Below are positions 1 through 9,340 of a stretch of 23,787 nt of DNA, piece by piece (position 1 is the stretch's first letter; the number at the start of each line of letters is the position of its first letter). The translations under genes and the position numbers were made by a program. The notes below the pieces were generated by a model. The model was given only the letters and a program-made list of their open reading frames with translations, made no database searches and was not told the origin of the DNA. Source of the DNA: JASFRI01 sp050115015 (GTDB lineage: Bacteria; Acidobacteriota; Polarisedimenticolia; CBDVAL01); the NCBI GenBank assembly GCA_050115015.1, contig JASFRI010000016.1, forward strand, positions 1 through 23,787. The letters run 5' to 3'.

Positions 1-75
1 ACCGTGGCCAAGTACCGCGAGGAGCTTCGCATTCCCTCCTCGACGGAGCGCCGCAAGGCCGCGATGGGCCCCTAG
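1..75 (+). CDS. rpoN: RNA polymerase sigma-54 factor, C-terminal end (partial)
   Basis: Only the last 24 codons and the TAG stop are in the window; the gene begins upstream. The visible peptide starts TVAKYREELRIPSS and ends in KAAMGP. This matches the end of the RpoN box, whose family consensus is ARRTVAKYREEL followed by a short Ile-Pro-Ser-Ser tail. In sigma-54 this helix-turn-helix element contacts the -24 promoter region. The next gene, hpf, starts 12 bases after the stop, and rpoN-hpf is a widely conserved pair. The identification rests on this short but very distinctive motif, so the family call is firm although nearly all of the protein lies outside the window. Confidence 0.9.
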   Translation, partial: TVAKYREELRIPSSTERRKAAMGP

Positions 76-87
76 GAGATCGCGCCG

Positions 88-642
88 ATGAAACTATCGA
101 TCACCGGAAGACACCTGATCGTGACCCCGGCCATCCGGGAGTTCACGGAGGAGCGCCTGGAGCGCATCGAGCGAGCCACGGAGGGGATCACCGAGGCGCA
201 CGTCGTCCTCGTCAAGGAGAAGTACCGCCATATCGCCGAGGTGGTGGTGAAGGGCAAGAACCTCCTGCTGAGCAGCAGCCAGGCCACCGAGGACATGTAC
301 ACGTCCATCGGGAAGTCACTGGAGAAGATCGAGAACCAGGCCCGCAAGCACCGCGAGAAGATGATCGAGGCACGCCGCCGTGCGGGACGGAAGTCCGGGG
401 GGAACGGATCGGAACCGGAGGTCCTCGTCGAGGAAGAGGTCGTGGCGACCCTTCCCGGCGACCTGCTGATGGTCCGGGATGACGGCTTCTCCCGAAAGCC
501 GATGAGCGCGGAGGAGGCGGCCCTGAACCTGCGAAACGCCGACCAGCCGTTCCTGGTCTTCCGGGATGCCGCCACCCAGAAGGTGGGAGTCGTCTACAAC
601 CGGGCCGATGGTCACGTCGGCCTCATCCTGCCGGAGGACTGA
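88..642 (+). CDS. hpf: Ribosome hibernation promoting factor, long form
   Basis: This 184-residue protein has the two-domain layout of long HPF. Residues 1 to about 100 form the S30EA/RaiA-like ribosome-binding domain (MKLSITGRHLIVTPAIREF at the start, a basic KHREKMIEARRR helix near its end). A variable acidic linker follows. Residues about 126-182 are the C-terminal dimerisation domain, with the typical pattern of PMSAEEAALNL, FLVFRDA and VGVVYNRADGHVGLI. By family knowledge, long HPF binds the 30S subunit in the decoding region and pairs two 70S ribosomes into inactive 100S dimers in stationary phase or stress. The ATG has a TAGGAG ribosome binding site at 74-79 that overlaps the rpoN stop, so the two genes are probably co-transcribed. 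The product is cytoplasmic and ribosome-associated. Confidence 0.95.
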   Translation: MKLSITGRHLIVTPAIREFTEERLERIERATEGITEAHVVLVKEKYRHIAEVVVKGKNLLLSSSQATEDMYTSIGKSLEKIENQARKHREKMIEARRRAGRKSGGNGSEPEVLVEEEVVATLPGDLLMVRDDGFSRKPMSAEEAALNLRNADQPFLVFRDAATQKVGVVYNRADGHVGLILPED

Positions 643-649
643 GCGGGGA

Positions 650-1382
650 ATGCCGGAAGGCTGGCCGCCGGAGGCCCCGGTGCGCGTCGGGATCGCTGCG
701 GCGGACCTGGCACCGCAGGGGGGGCTCTCGATCCTGGAGCGGGCCCGACGCCGGCTCTTCGCGGCGTCGTCCGGACTCCGTTTCCTGGAGATCCGCGGCG
801 ATGCCCCCTCCTGGGGCCCCCCGACGCCCGGGCTGCTTCAATGGGGCGACCGGCTGGCGAACGGGGCCGGGCGCGCCGGGACGCTCACCGCGGGGTGGGC
901 CGGGGGCCTGGTGCGGGGCCCCGCCCTGGAGCTGTTGCTGGCCTGTGACCTGCTGTTTCTGGGGCCACGGGCCGCGATCCGGATCTTCCCGCCGACGGAG
1001 GGTTACACTCCCGTGGCGGGGAGCCTGCTCCGGGCCGCGCGGCGGGTGCCCGGTGGCGGGCTCCTGTGCGCCTGTCTGGAGGCCACGGAGATCCGGGCGG
1101 GACGGGCGGTCGATCTGGGCCTCGCGACGGAGGTCGTCGAGGCCGCGGGTCTGGCCCGGGTCGGGCGAGCGTTGCTCCGGAACGACGATCGGGCGCTGGG
1201 GGCGGTGGCGGACCTCGCCCGGCGCGGCCCCGGGCTCGGGGATCGTCAGGCGGAAGCGCTGGAGCGGGCGGTCTTCGCCTGGTGCTTTGCCGGTGGACGC
1301 CCCCGTCGGAGGCTCCGGAGCTTCCGTGGCGACGGGACGGACGGGGAGAACCGCGCGGTGTCGCCGCGCAGGGAGGCGGATG

Positions 1383-1390
<8 letters not shown>
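650..1390 (+). CDS. Divergent crotonase-fold (enoyl-CoA hydratase-like) protein
   Basis: A 246-residue protein whose centre aligns with the enoyl-CoA hydratase/isomerase superfamily: GGLVRGPALELLLACD (residues 85-100) corresponds to the crotonase NGYALGGGCELALACD. The middle of the GGG oxyanion-hole turn is replaced by Pro. The usual FCAGADL segment is SWGPPT here (about 54-59). The position of the second catalytic Glu (Glu164 in rat crotonase) reads as Pro in PPTEGYTP (114-121), while the first Glu (E94) is kept. Ordinary hydratase activity is therefore doubtful; a structural, accessory or altered-substrate role is possible. The start is ATG 650 with GGGGA just upstream, 7 bases after the hpf stop. 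Its TGA lies inside the start region of the mutase gene (ATGAGTGA), which suggests translational coupling and a shared function. The gene call is reasonably sure, the function is not. Confidence 0.72.
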
Positions 1391-3056
<1,666 letters not shown>

Positions 3057-3149
3057 CCCGAATGCACCGATCTCTCCGGGGGCCGCGTTGGGGCGGTCGG
3101 CGGAGACCGGGAACGGTGGAATCACCGATTCCCCGCGGGAGGAGGGGTG
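3057..3149 (+). other. Structured intergenic segment between the two mutase subunit genes
   Basis: The 93-base gap can fold. TCTCCG (3073-3078) pairs with CGGAGA (3101-3106), and inside it CCGC (3083-3086) pairs with GCGG (3093-3096). A second perfect hairpin, GGAATC-ACC-GATTCC (3118-3132), ends about 5 bases before the purine-rich ribosome binding site (3137-3147). There is no U-tract, so these are not typical intrinsic terminators. They could tune subunit stoichiometry or RNA processing, or could reflect only high GC content. Confidence 0.35.
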
Positions 3150-3596
3150 ATGGCCGAGAAGGGAGGAACGGCAGCGGCGGTGGCACGCGTGCGTCTGCTG
3201 GTGGGCAAGGTCGGGTTGGATGGACATGACCGCGGGGCGAAGATCATCGCCCGGGCACTCCGGGACGCCGGGCACGAGGTCATCTACACCGGGTTGCACC
3301 AGACGCCGGAGCAGATCGTGGAGACGGCGATCCAGGAGGACGTGCACGCCATCGGCCTGTCGACCCTCTCGGGTGCCCACCTGACCCTGTTCCGGAAGGT
3401 GATCGACCTGCTGCGGGAGCGGGGAGCCGGCGACATCAAGGTGTTCGGCGGGGGGATCATCCCAGACGAGGACCTTCCGCGCCTGAAGGAGATGGGTGTG
3501 GTCGAGCTGTTCCGGCCGGGAGCCACGACGGCGGAGATCGTCGAGTTCGTGCGCTCCAACCTCGCGCCGGAAGCCGCGGACCTCGAGGAGCGTTGA
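3150..3596 (+). CDS. B12-binding small subunit of the acyl-CoA mutase
   Basis: A 148-residue stand-alone cobalamin-binding domain. It has the B12 signature DGHDRG (residues 24-29, with His26 the predicted lower cobalt ligand of DxHxxG), then STLSGAH (71-77, the SxL element) and FGGGIIPDED (99-108, the glycine-rich turn that holds the nucleotide tail). These appear in the order and spacing of the C-terminal domain of methylmalonyl-CoA mutase, so the protein should pair with the catalytic chain 93 bases upstream, as in split mutases (McmA1/A2 or IcmA/IcmB). The start is ATG 3150 behind an excellent GGGAGGAGGGG site; GTG 3147 is an alternative that adds one residue. The TGA stop overlaps the TTG start of the following crotonase, indicating tight coupling. 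Confidence 0.94.
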   Translation: MAEKGGTAAAVARVRLLVGKVGLDGHDRGAKIIARALRDAGHEVIYTGLHQTPEQIVETAIQEDVHAIGLSTLSGAHLTLFRKVIDLLRERGAGDIKVFGGGIIPDEDLPRLKEMGVVELFRPGATTAEIVEFVRSNLAPEAADLEER

Positions 3597-4279
3597 CCGC
3601 AGGCATCGCCGAGATCCGGGTCCAGGGCGCCGGCCGGGCCAATATCCTGGATGCGGACGCGCTGGAGGCACTGGCTCGCTCCCTCCGCCGCGCCGAACGT
3701 GCCGGGGCCCGCGCCGCGGTCATCAGGGGACCCGAGGGCGCCTTCGCTGCCGGCGCGGACCTCGGCGTCCTGTCCCGGCTGTCGGGCGTCGATGCGCACC
3801 GCTTCGGCCTCCACGGGGCACGGGTGTTACGGCTCATGGCGCGGACACCGCTCTGGCTGGCCGCCGCGGTGGACGGGCACTGCATCGGCGGCGGTCTCGA
3901 TGTGGCCCTCGCCTGCGATGTCGTCGTCGCCTCCTCCCGCTCCCGCTTCCGGCACCCCGGTGCGTGGCTCGGGTTCCCGACGGCCTATGGCGGCAACCGG
4001 CGCCTGCCGGCCCGCACCGGGCCGGGTCTCGCCCTCGGGATCCTGGCCCGGGGGGAAGCTCTCTCCGCCGCCGAGGCGCTGCGGACAGGACTCGTCGAGG
4101 AGATCACCGCACCCGGGGATCTGCTCGCCGCGGCGCGGGCCAGGATGCACCGCTGGGTCGACGCGGCCGCTCCGGGCCAGGCACGGAGTCTGCAGCGGCT
4201 CTTCCGCATGCACCGTCACGACGGCGGGGGATGGCGACTGGAACGGACGGCGCTCGAGTGCTCCGGGACGTCTTGTTGA
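3593..4279 (+). CDS. Enoyl-CoA hydratase/isomerase superfamily protein lacking both hydratase glutamates
   Basis: A 228-residue crotonase-superfamily protein. The oxyanion-hole segments are intact: FAAGADL (51-57) and GHCIGGGLDVALACD (95-109). The two glutamates of hydratases are absent: Asp103 stands where Glu144 of rat crotonase would be, and Gly123 (in RHPGAWLGFPTAYGG) stands at Glu164. The fold and CoA-thioester binding are therefore likely retained while the chemistry differs; a decarboxylase, thioesterase or isomerase-type reaction would fit but cannot be assigned. The start appears to be TTG at 3593, whose TG is shared with the TGA stop of the B12 subunit, the classic TTGA overlap of translational coupling. 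The C-terminus ends ECSGTSC. The stop codon lies within the TTGACA -35 box of the promoter for the next genes. Confidence 0.85.
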   Translation: MTAGIAEIRVQGAGRANILDADALEALARSLRRAERAGARAAVIRGPEGAFAAGADLGVLSRLSGVDAHRFGLHGARVLRLMARTPLWLAAAVDGHCIGGGLDVALACDVVVASSRSRFRHPGAWLGFPTAYGGNRRLPARTGPGLALGILARGEALSAAEALRTGLVEEITAPGDLLAAARARMHRWVDAAAPGQARSLQRLFRMHRHDGGGWRLERTALECSGTSC

Positions 4280-4304
4280 CACTCCAACGGCTCTCGTCTA
4301 CCGT
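4276..4304 (+). promoter_or_regulatory. Predicted sigma-70-type promoter for the CheW-response regulator genes
   Basis: A perfect -35 TTGACA (4276-4281) is separated by exactly 17 bases from TACCGT (4299-4304). The expected transcription start near 4311 leaves a leader of about 20 bases before GTG 4332. The -35 box contains the TGA stop of the upstream crotonase. This promoter separates the acyl-CoA mutase genes from the chemosensory genes. Confidence 0.72.
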
Positions 4305-4331
4305 TGCCGTCGTGGCCCGAGGGGGGTGGCG

Positions 4332-4760
4332 GTGAAGCTGTTCCAGTTCTCCGTGGAGCGGTTCGAATTCGCCCTTCCGGGCGAGCAGATCGTTGCCGTG
4401 CTTGCCCCCGGACGCGTGCGGGAGGTCCGCCGCGAGGCCGGCGGCGCCTCGGTGGATCTCGAGGGTCGGCGCGTGCCCCTGTGGGATCTTCCGGCAGGGG
4501 TCCGGACCCGGCTGTGCACGGAGGAATCGCCCTTCCTCCGCGTGACGGCCCCGCCGATCGAGGTCCTGCTGCAGGTGGAGCGGATGGTCGGACTGCTGGA
4601 GGTTCCCGAGGAGAGCCTGATCCCCGTTCCGCCCTACCTCTTCGAGGCATCCCCGGCGATCTACCGCGGCGTCATCGCGCGGGAGGACCGGCTGGTGGGG
4701 GTCCTGGATCTTGCGAACCTGGGTGCGGTCCAGGGGGGGCGGGGAGCCGGGTGTTCCTGA
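4332..4760 (+). CDS. CheW-like domain protein (first of two)
   Basis: A 142-residue single-domain protein. It opens with KLFQFSVERFEFALPGEQIVAVL, the beta-strand pattern of a CheW fold (a phi-x-F-x-[6]-F-x-L-P start). It continues with VDLEGRRVPLWDL, resembling the strand that carries the V-P-V-x-D-L motif, and ends with RLVGVLDLANLGA. The long middle stretch of classical CheW, including the V-x-G-x-x-x-x-R-G loop, is shortened, so this is a divergent member. By family knowledge CheW proteins scaffold receptor-kinase arrays at the membrane. GTG 4332 is chosen as start behind GAGGGG at 4319-4324; GTG 4326 is possible. The stop overlaps the next CheW-like gene by 10 bases. No receptor (MCP) or CheA is beside it. 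Confidence 0.72.
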   Translation: MKLFQFSVERFEFALPGEQIVAVLAPGRVREVRREAGGASVDLEGRRVPLWDLPAGVRTRLCTEESPFLRVTAPPIEVLLQVERMVGLLEVPEESLIPVPPYLFEASPAIYRGVIAREDRLVGVLDLANLGAVQGGRGAGCS

Positions 4761-5152
4761 CCTTCCGCTGCGCCGGACAGGCCTTCGCGGTGCCCATGTC
4801 CGAGGTGGAGGAGGTGGTGCCGGCCTCCGGGTTGCGGAGCGTTCCGGGACTGCGCCCCGAGTCCGGCGGCGTGCTCGTGCACCGGGGACGGCTGGTGGCG
4901 GCGTTCGCACCCGGTCCGCCGGGAAGCGCCGGCACCGAGGTGATCGTCCTGCGTGGGGCTCCGGGGATCGGGCTGCTCGGCACGGGATGCGACGCGCTGA
5001 CCGACGGTTTTCTCGTCGGCGGATCGGGGAAGGCGGTGGTCCGGGATGGAGAGACGTTCCGGCTCCTGCGGGCCGGCGAGGTGCGCGAACGATTCGGTGC
5101 TGTGGAAGCCGGGGGAGAGAGAGATGGCCAAGAAGATCCTGCTCGCCGATGA
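4751..5152 (+). CDS. CheW-like domain protein (second of two)
   Basis: A 133-residue protein starting at GTG 4751, inside the end of the preceding CheW-like gene. The N-terminus FLTFRCAGQAFAVPMSEVEE follows the CheW pattern of a strand, then a V-P-x-x-x-V-x-E-V core. It continues with SVPGLRPESGGVLVHRGRLV, where the G-x-x-x-x-R-G loop (GVLVHRG) is recognisable, so it is closer to canonical CheW than its partner. It then runs through a valine/leucine-rich second half (GTEVIVLRGAPGIGLLG). Its last 29 bases overlap the start of the response regulator, a long overlap that may reduce or couple translation. It probably acts with its neighbour as an array scaffold; which sensor it serves is unknown. 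The final KxxGE-like tail is low-complexity and may be unstructured. Confidence 0.72.
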   Translation: MFLTFRCAGQAFAVPMSEVEEVVPASGLRSVPGLRPESGGVLVHRGRLVAAFAPGPPGSAGTEVIVLRGAPGIGLLGTGCDALTDGFLVGGSGKAVVRDGETFRLLRAGEVRERFGAVEAGGERDGQEDPARR

Positions 5153-5795
5153 CAGCGTGACCATCCAGAAGGTGGTCGAGCTGACCTTCTCGGACGGCGA
5201 CTACCAGGTTGCCTGCGTGAGTGACGGGTCTCTCGTGCTCGACCGCGCGCGCACCATGCGACCCGATATCGTCCTGCTGGACGTGATCCTGCCGGGGGAG
5301 AACGGCTATGACGTGTGCGAGGCGCTGAAGGGGGATCCCGAGACGGCGTCCATCCCGGTGCTCCTCCTCACGGGGACGTTCGAGCACTTCGACCAGCGGC
5401 GCGCCGATGCGGTCGGCGCCGACGGACACCTGACCAAGCCCTTCGAATCCCAGGTTCTCGTCTCCAGGGTGGCGGATCTCCTGGAGCGGCGGGCCAGGAC
5501 CCCGATCCCCGATCCCGTGGCACCGGCCGAGCTCCCGGAACCGCCGCCAGCCCCCCACGGGCCCGTCGGCGAGTCCGAACCGACGGAGAAGCCGCCGGGC
5601 CCCCAGCCGGTGGCTGTGGCCGCTTCCGCGGCGGCGGGGTCCCTCTCCGACGACGACGTGGCCCGCATCGCGCAGCGCGTGGTCGAGCGGCTCGGAGATG
5701 CGGTGGTGCGGGAGGTCGCCTGGGAGGTGGTCCCGGATCTCGCGGAGCAGCTCGTGCGAGAGCGAATCCGGCAGATCGAGGAAGAAGCGGACTGA
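5124..5795 (+). CDS. CheY-type response regulator with C-terminal extension
   Basis: A 223-residue protein. Residues 1-122 are a receiver domain: acidic pair Asp9-Asp10 in LLADDS, phospho-acceptor Asp53 in VLLDVILPGENG, Thr83 in LLTGTF and Lys105 in TKPFE, all the expected positions. A Pro-rich linker (about 125-170) leads to a C-terminal helix pair, VARIAQRVVERLGDAV and QLVRERIRQIEEEAD, that recalls the C-terminal extension of many delta-proteobacterial and acidobacterial regulators of gliding and pilus systems. There is no DNA-binding domain, so output is probably by protein contact. The ATG has a GGGGGAGAGAGAG leader and lies inside the end of the second CheW-like gene. Being grouped with two CheW proteins suggests a chemosensory role, possibly steering motility or polarity. 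Confidence 0.92.
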   Translation: MAKKILLADDSVTIQKVVELTFSDGDYQVACVSDGSLVLDRARTMRPDIVLLDVILPGENGYDVCEALKGDPETASIPVLLLTGTFEHFDQRRADAVGADGHLTKPFESQVLVSRVADLLERRARTPIPDPVAPAELPEPPPAPHGPVGESEPTEKPPGPQPVAVAASAAAGSLSDDDVARIAQRVVERLGDAVVREVAWEVVPDLAEQLVRERIRQIEEEAD

Positions 5796-5834
5796 GTCGC
5801 ACCCCGGAGCGACCTTCCCCTCACATCGGGAGCG

Positions 5835-8471
5835 ATGATGGAAAAGGCCTACGAGCCCACCAAGTTCGAGCGCCGCTGGTACGACGAGTGGACGCGCCGG
5901 GACCTGTTCCGGGCGGATCCGGCGCGGCCCGGGGAGGCCTTCTGCGTGGTGATCCCCCCCCCCAACATCACCGGCAACCTCCACCTGGGTCACGCGCTCA
6001 ACGCGACGCTGCAGGACATCCTGATCCGCTGGCGGCGGATGCAGGGACGCAACGTGCTCTGGCTCCCTGGGACGGATCATGCGTCGATCGCCACTCAGGT
6101 GATGGTGGAGCGGCAGCTGGAGGCCGAGGGGGTCGATCGCGCCGAGCTGGGCCGCGAGGCATTCCTGGAACGGACCTGGCGCTGGAAGGAGGAGCATGCC
6201 GGAAACATCCGCCGGCAGCTGGAGGCGCTGGGAGCCTCCTGCGACTGGAGCCGGGAGCGTTTCACGATGGACCCCGCGCTCAGCGTGGCCGTGCGGGAGG
6301 TGTTCGTCCGCCTCTACGAGGAAGGGCTGATCTACAGGCAGGAGCACATCATCTCGTGGTGCCCCCGGTGCCGCACGGCGCTCTCCGACCTCGAGGTGGT
6401 GCACCAGGACACCGTCGGCAAGCTATGGCGGATCCGGTACCCCATGCGGGACGGGAAGGGCCACGTGGAGGTGGCCACCACGCGGCCGGAGACCATGCTG
6501 GGAGACACGGCCGTCGCCGTTCACCCAGAGGACGAGCGATACCGGGACCGGATCGGGATGACCGTCACCCTTCCCATCCTGGGACGCGAGCTCCCCGTGG
6601 TCGCCGACGAGTTCGTGGACCCGGAGTTCGGCACGGGCGTCGTGAAGGTGACGCCGGCCCACGACCCGAACGACTTCGCGGTCGGCCAGCGCCATGGCCT
6701 TTCCCGGATCCGGGTCATCGGCGAGGACGGGAGGATGACGGAGGCCGCCGGGCCCTTCGCCGGTCTGGATCGTTTCGAGGCACGGCGCCGTCTGGTGGAA
6801 CGACTCGAGTCCGAGGGCTGGCTCCGGGGCATCGAGGAACACCGGCACGCGGTGGGGCAGTGTCAGCGGTGCGCCACCGTCGTCGAGCCCGCGGTGTCGC
6901 TGCAGTGGTTCGTCCGCATCCAGCCCCTCGCCAGGCCGGCCCTGGAGGCGGTGGCGGAGGGACGGGTGGAGCTGTTCCCCGAGAGCTGGAAGAAGACCTA
7001 CTTCGAGTGGATGCGCAACATCCACGACTGGTGCATCTCGCGCCAGCTGTGGTGGGGGCACCGCATCCCCGCCTGGTACTGCGACCCCTGCGGCGAGACC
7101 CTCGTAGCCCGGGAGGAGCCGCCCGCCTGTCCGGAGTGCGGCGGGGTGCTCCGACAGGATCCGGACGTCCTGGACACCTGGTTCTCCTCCGCGCTGTGGC
7201 CCTTCTCGACACTGGGCTGGCCGGAGCAGACCCCGGACCTGGAACGCTACTACCCCACGCATCTGATGGTCACCGGGCCGGACATCATCTTCTTCTGGGT
7301 GGCGCGGATGATCATGATGGGCCTGCGGTTCCAGGGCAAGGAGCCCTTTCCCCAGGTCTACTTCAACGGGATCGTACGGGATGCCCACGGGGACAAGATG
7401 TCGAAGACCCGGGGGAACGTCATCGACCCGATGGAGCTGGTCCACGAGTACGGCGCCGACGCCCTCCGGTTCACCCTGGCGGCGCTGTCCACCCCCGGCA
7501 CCGACATCCCGCTCGACGCCAAGCGGATCGAGGGCTACCGGGCGTTTGCGAACAAGCTATGGAACGCCGTCCGGTTCCTCGTCGGCAACCTGGAGGCCGG
7601 CGAGGATCGCCCCCCCGTCCGCGAGGCGGAGCTGGGGCTCGCGGATCGCTGGATCCTCTCCGGCGTGTCGCACCTCTGCCGGGAGACCGCCGCGAGCCTC
7701 GACGGCTTCCGCTTCGACGAGGTGGCCGGCGGACTTTACCGCTTCGCCTGGAACCGCTACTGCGACTGGTACATCGAGCTGGTGAAGGAGGACCTCCGTG
7801 GCGACCACGGCCCGGGGGCGCAGGCGCGCGCCCGCGGGGTGCTGCTGGAGGTCCTGGACCGCCTCCTACGGCTGCTCCATCCCGTGATGCCGTTCCTCAC
7901 GGAAGAACTCGCTGCCAGGCTGCCCGGCTCGGAGGGCCCGCTGGCGGTGGCGCCCTTCCCGAAGCCGGTCCCGGCCTGGGAGGATGACGACGCGGAGCGG
8001 ACGATGGAGATGATCATCGATCTCGACACCCGAGTGCGCAACGTCCGCGCGGCGGTGGGCATCGGTCCGGGCCAGTCCATCCGGCTCCTGCTCATCCCCG
8101 GCGAGGAGGAGGTCGCGGACCTCCTCCGCCGCCACGAGCGACTCATCGCCGTGCCCACCCGTGCGGAGCGCCTGGAGTTCGCGGCGGCCATCCCGGAGGG
8201 GCTGGTCGCCGCCCGCGGAGTGTCCGGAGGGGTCCTGTTCGCGATCCCGCTGGAGGGCTTGCTCGACGTGGACGCCGAGCGACGGCGCATCCGTTCCGAG
8301 ATCGACAAGGCAAGGAACCTGCGGAAGCCCCACGCCGCCAAGCTGGAGAACCGGGACTTCCTGGAGCGCGCGCCCGCGGCGGTGGTGGAGAAGACACGCG
8401 GAATCGTGGCGGAGATCGACGAGCGCATTGCCCGGCTCGAGGAGACCCGGGAGGCGCTGGGGGGGGAATGA
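5835..8471 (+). CDS. valS: Valine--tRNA ligase
   Basis: A full-length 878-residue class Ia synthetase. The HIGH-type motif is HLGH (50-53) in PPPNITGNLHLGHALN, followed by WLPGTDHASIATQ, which is diagnostic of ValRS. The CP1 editing domain spans about 190-340 (TTRPETMLGDTAVAVHP, HDPNDF). The KMSKS loop is KMSKT (521-525). A four-cysteine cluster, C416-x2-C419 and C433-x2-C436, probably binds zinc. The anticodon-binding domain follows (NKLWNAVRFL onward), then a C-terminal coiled coil from about 805 (VDAERRRIRSEIDKARN), the tRNA-binding arm. The enzyme charges tRNA-Val and hydrolyses mischarged Thr. The start is ATG 5835 or the adjacent ATG 5838, behind GGGAG. The stop overlaps nadC in an ATGA. 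Confidence 0.98.
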   Translation: MMEKAYEPTKFERRWYDEWTRRDLFRADPARPGEAFCVVIPPPNITGNLHLGHALNATLQDILIRWRRMQGRNVLWLPGTDHASIATQVMVERQLEAEGVDRAELGREAFLERTWRWKEEHAGNIRRQLEALGASCDWSRERFTMDPALSVAVREVFVRLYEEGLIYRQEHIISWCPRCRTALSDLEVVHQDTVGKLWRIRYPMRDGKGHVEVATTRPETMLGDTAVAVHPEDERYRDRIGMTVTLPILGRELPVVADEFVDPEFGTGVVKVTPAHDPNDFAVGQRHGLSRIRVIGEDGRMTEAAGPFAGLDRFEARRRLVERLESEGWLRGIEEHRHAVGQCQRCATVVEPAVSLQWFVRIQPLARPALEAVAEGRVELFPESWKKTYFEWMRNIHDWCISRQLWWGHRIPAWYCDPCGETLVAREEPPACPECGGVLRQDPDVLDTWFSSALWPFSTLGWPEQTPDLERYYPTHLMVTGPDIIFFWVARMIMMGLRFQGKEPFPQVYFNGIVRDAHGDKMSKTRGNVIDPMELVHEYGADALRFTLAALSTPGTDIPLDAKRIEGYRAFANKLWNAVRFLVGNLEAGEDRPPVREAELGLADRWILSGVSHLCRETAASLDGFRFDEVAGGLYRFAWNRYCDWYIELVKEDLRGDHGPGAQARARGVLLEVLDRLLRLLHPVMPFLTEELAARLPGSEGPLAVAPFPKPVPAWEDDDAERTMEMIIDLDTRVRNVRAAVGIGPGQSIRLLLIPGEEEVADLLRRHERLIAVPTRAERLEFAAAIPEGLVAARGVSGGVLFAIPLEGLLDVDAERRRIRSEIDKARNLRKPHAAKLENRDFLERAPAAVVEKTRGIVAEIDERIARLEETREALGGE

Positions 8472-9340
8472 GAACCGTCGAACCTCCCCCACGGGAGGAC
8501 GTGGAGCGGGTCCTGGCCGCCGCGCTCGCGGAGGACCTCGGGGAGGCGGGAGACCGCACCACGGTTTGCCTCGTCCCTGCGGGCGCCACGGCGGAGGGCG
8601 TCCTGCTGGCCGAGCAGGAGTTGGTCGCCGCCGGGGCCTCCATTGCCGCGGCGGTCTTCCGGCGTCTGTCCTCCGGGGTCGAGGTGCTCTCCCAGGCCGA
8701 GGATGGCAGCCGGCTGTCCGCCGGGGACGCGCTTCTCCGGGTCCGGGGAGCCGCGCGGGCCTTGCTGACGGGGGAGCGCACCGCCCTCAACCTCCTGGGG
8801 CGCCTCGGCGGCATCGCCACGCTCACCCGCCGGGTGGTGGACTCCCTCGCCGGGACCGCGACCCGCGTTTACGACACGCGCAAGACGACGCCCGGCCTCC
8901 GCCGCCTCGAGAAGTACGCGGTGCGCTGTGGCGGCGGCGAGAACCACCGCAGCGGCCTTTACGACATGGCCCTGATCAAGGAGAACCACATCGCCGTGGT
9001 GGGCGGAGCCGCCGAGGCCGTGCGGCGTGCCCGCCAGGCGCTGCCCGCGGGGCTACCGCTCCAGGTCGAGGTCACCACCCTCGCCGAACTGGAGGCGGCG
9101 ATGGAGGCGGGAGCCGACCTCATCCTGCTGGACAACATGGACCGAGCCACCATGGCCGAGGCGGTGCGACGGTCCCGTGGCCGCGCAGTGCTCGAGGCAT
9201 CCGGGGGCATTCACCCGGACACCGCTTCCGACATCGCCCGGGCCACTGGCGTGGACCGGATCTCCCTCGGCGCGCTCACCCGGAGCGCCCCCTGGGTCGA
9301 GGTATCGATGGACCTCGCCCTCGACGCCCATGACGGCTGA
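8468..9340 (+). CDS. nadC: Quinolinate phosphoribosyltransferase (nicotinate-nucleotide pyrophosphorylase, carboxylating)
   Basis: A 290-residue protein with the complete family signature: RTALNLLGRLGGIATLTRR (about 104-122), TRKTTPGLRRLEKYAV (137-152), GGGENHRSGLYD (155-166), IKENHI, then EVTTLAELEAA and the beta-strand LILLDNM. Near the end come EASGGIHPDT and GVDRISLGALT, which bind the PRPP phosphate. It converts quinolinate and PRPP to nicotinate mononucleotide, CO2 and PPi, the committed step into NAD from the de novo route. It has the expected length. The ATG overlaps the valS TGA (ATGA), and the last 11 bases overlap the biotin ligase gene. nadA and nadB are not in the window. Confidence 0.97.
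   Translation: MRTVEPPPREDVERVLAAALAEDLGEAGDRTTVCLVPAGATAEGVLLAEQELVAAGASIAAAVFRRLSSGVEVLSQAEDGSRLSAGDALLRVRGAARALLTGERTALNLLGRLGGIATLTRRVVDSLAGTATRVYDTRKTTPGLRRLEKYAVRCGGGENHRSGLYDMALIKENHIAVVGGAAEAVRRARQALPAGLPLQVEVTTLAELEAAMEAGADLILLDNMDRATMAEAVRRSRGRAVLEASGGIHPDTASDIARATGVDRISLGALTRSAPWVEVSMDLALDAHDG

Noticed and set aside
3057..3149. Cobalamin riboswitch between the mutase subunits
   Set aside because: The gap is far too short for the aptamer and no B12-box-like sequence is visible.
5796..5813. GTCGC-GCGAC inverted repeat before valS as a terminator or T-box
   Set aside because: A five-base stem without a U-tract, and no T-box leader features; the gap is only about 40 bases.
4104..6404. 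Long minus-strand frame opposite the CheW-like, response regulator and valS genes
   Set aside because: It spans several real genes and a strong promoter on the other strand and shows no family motif.
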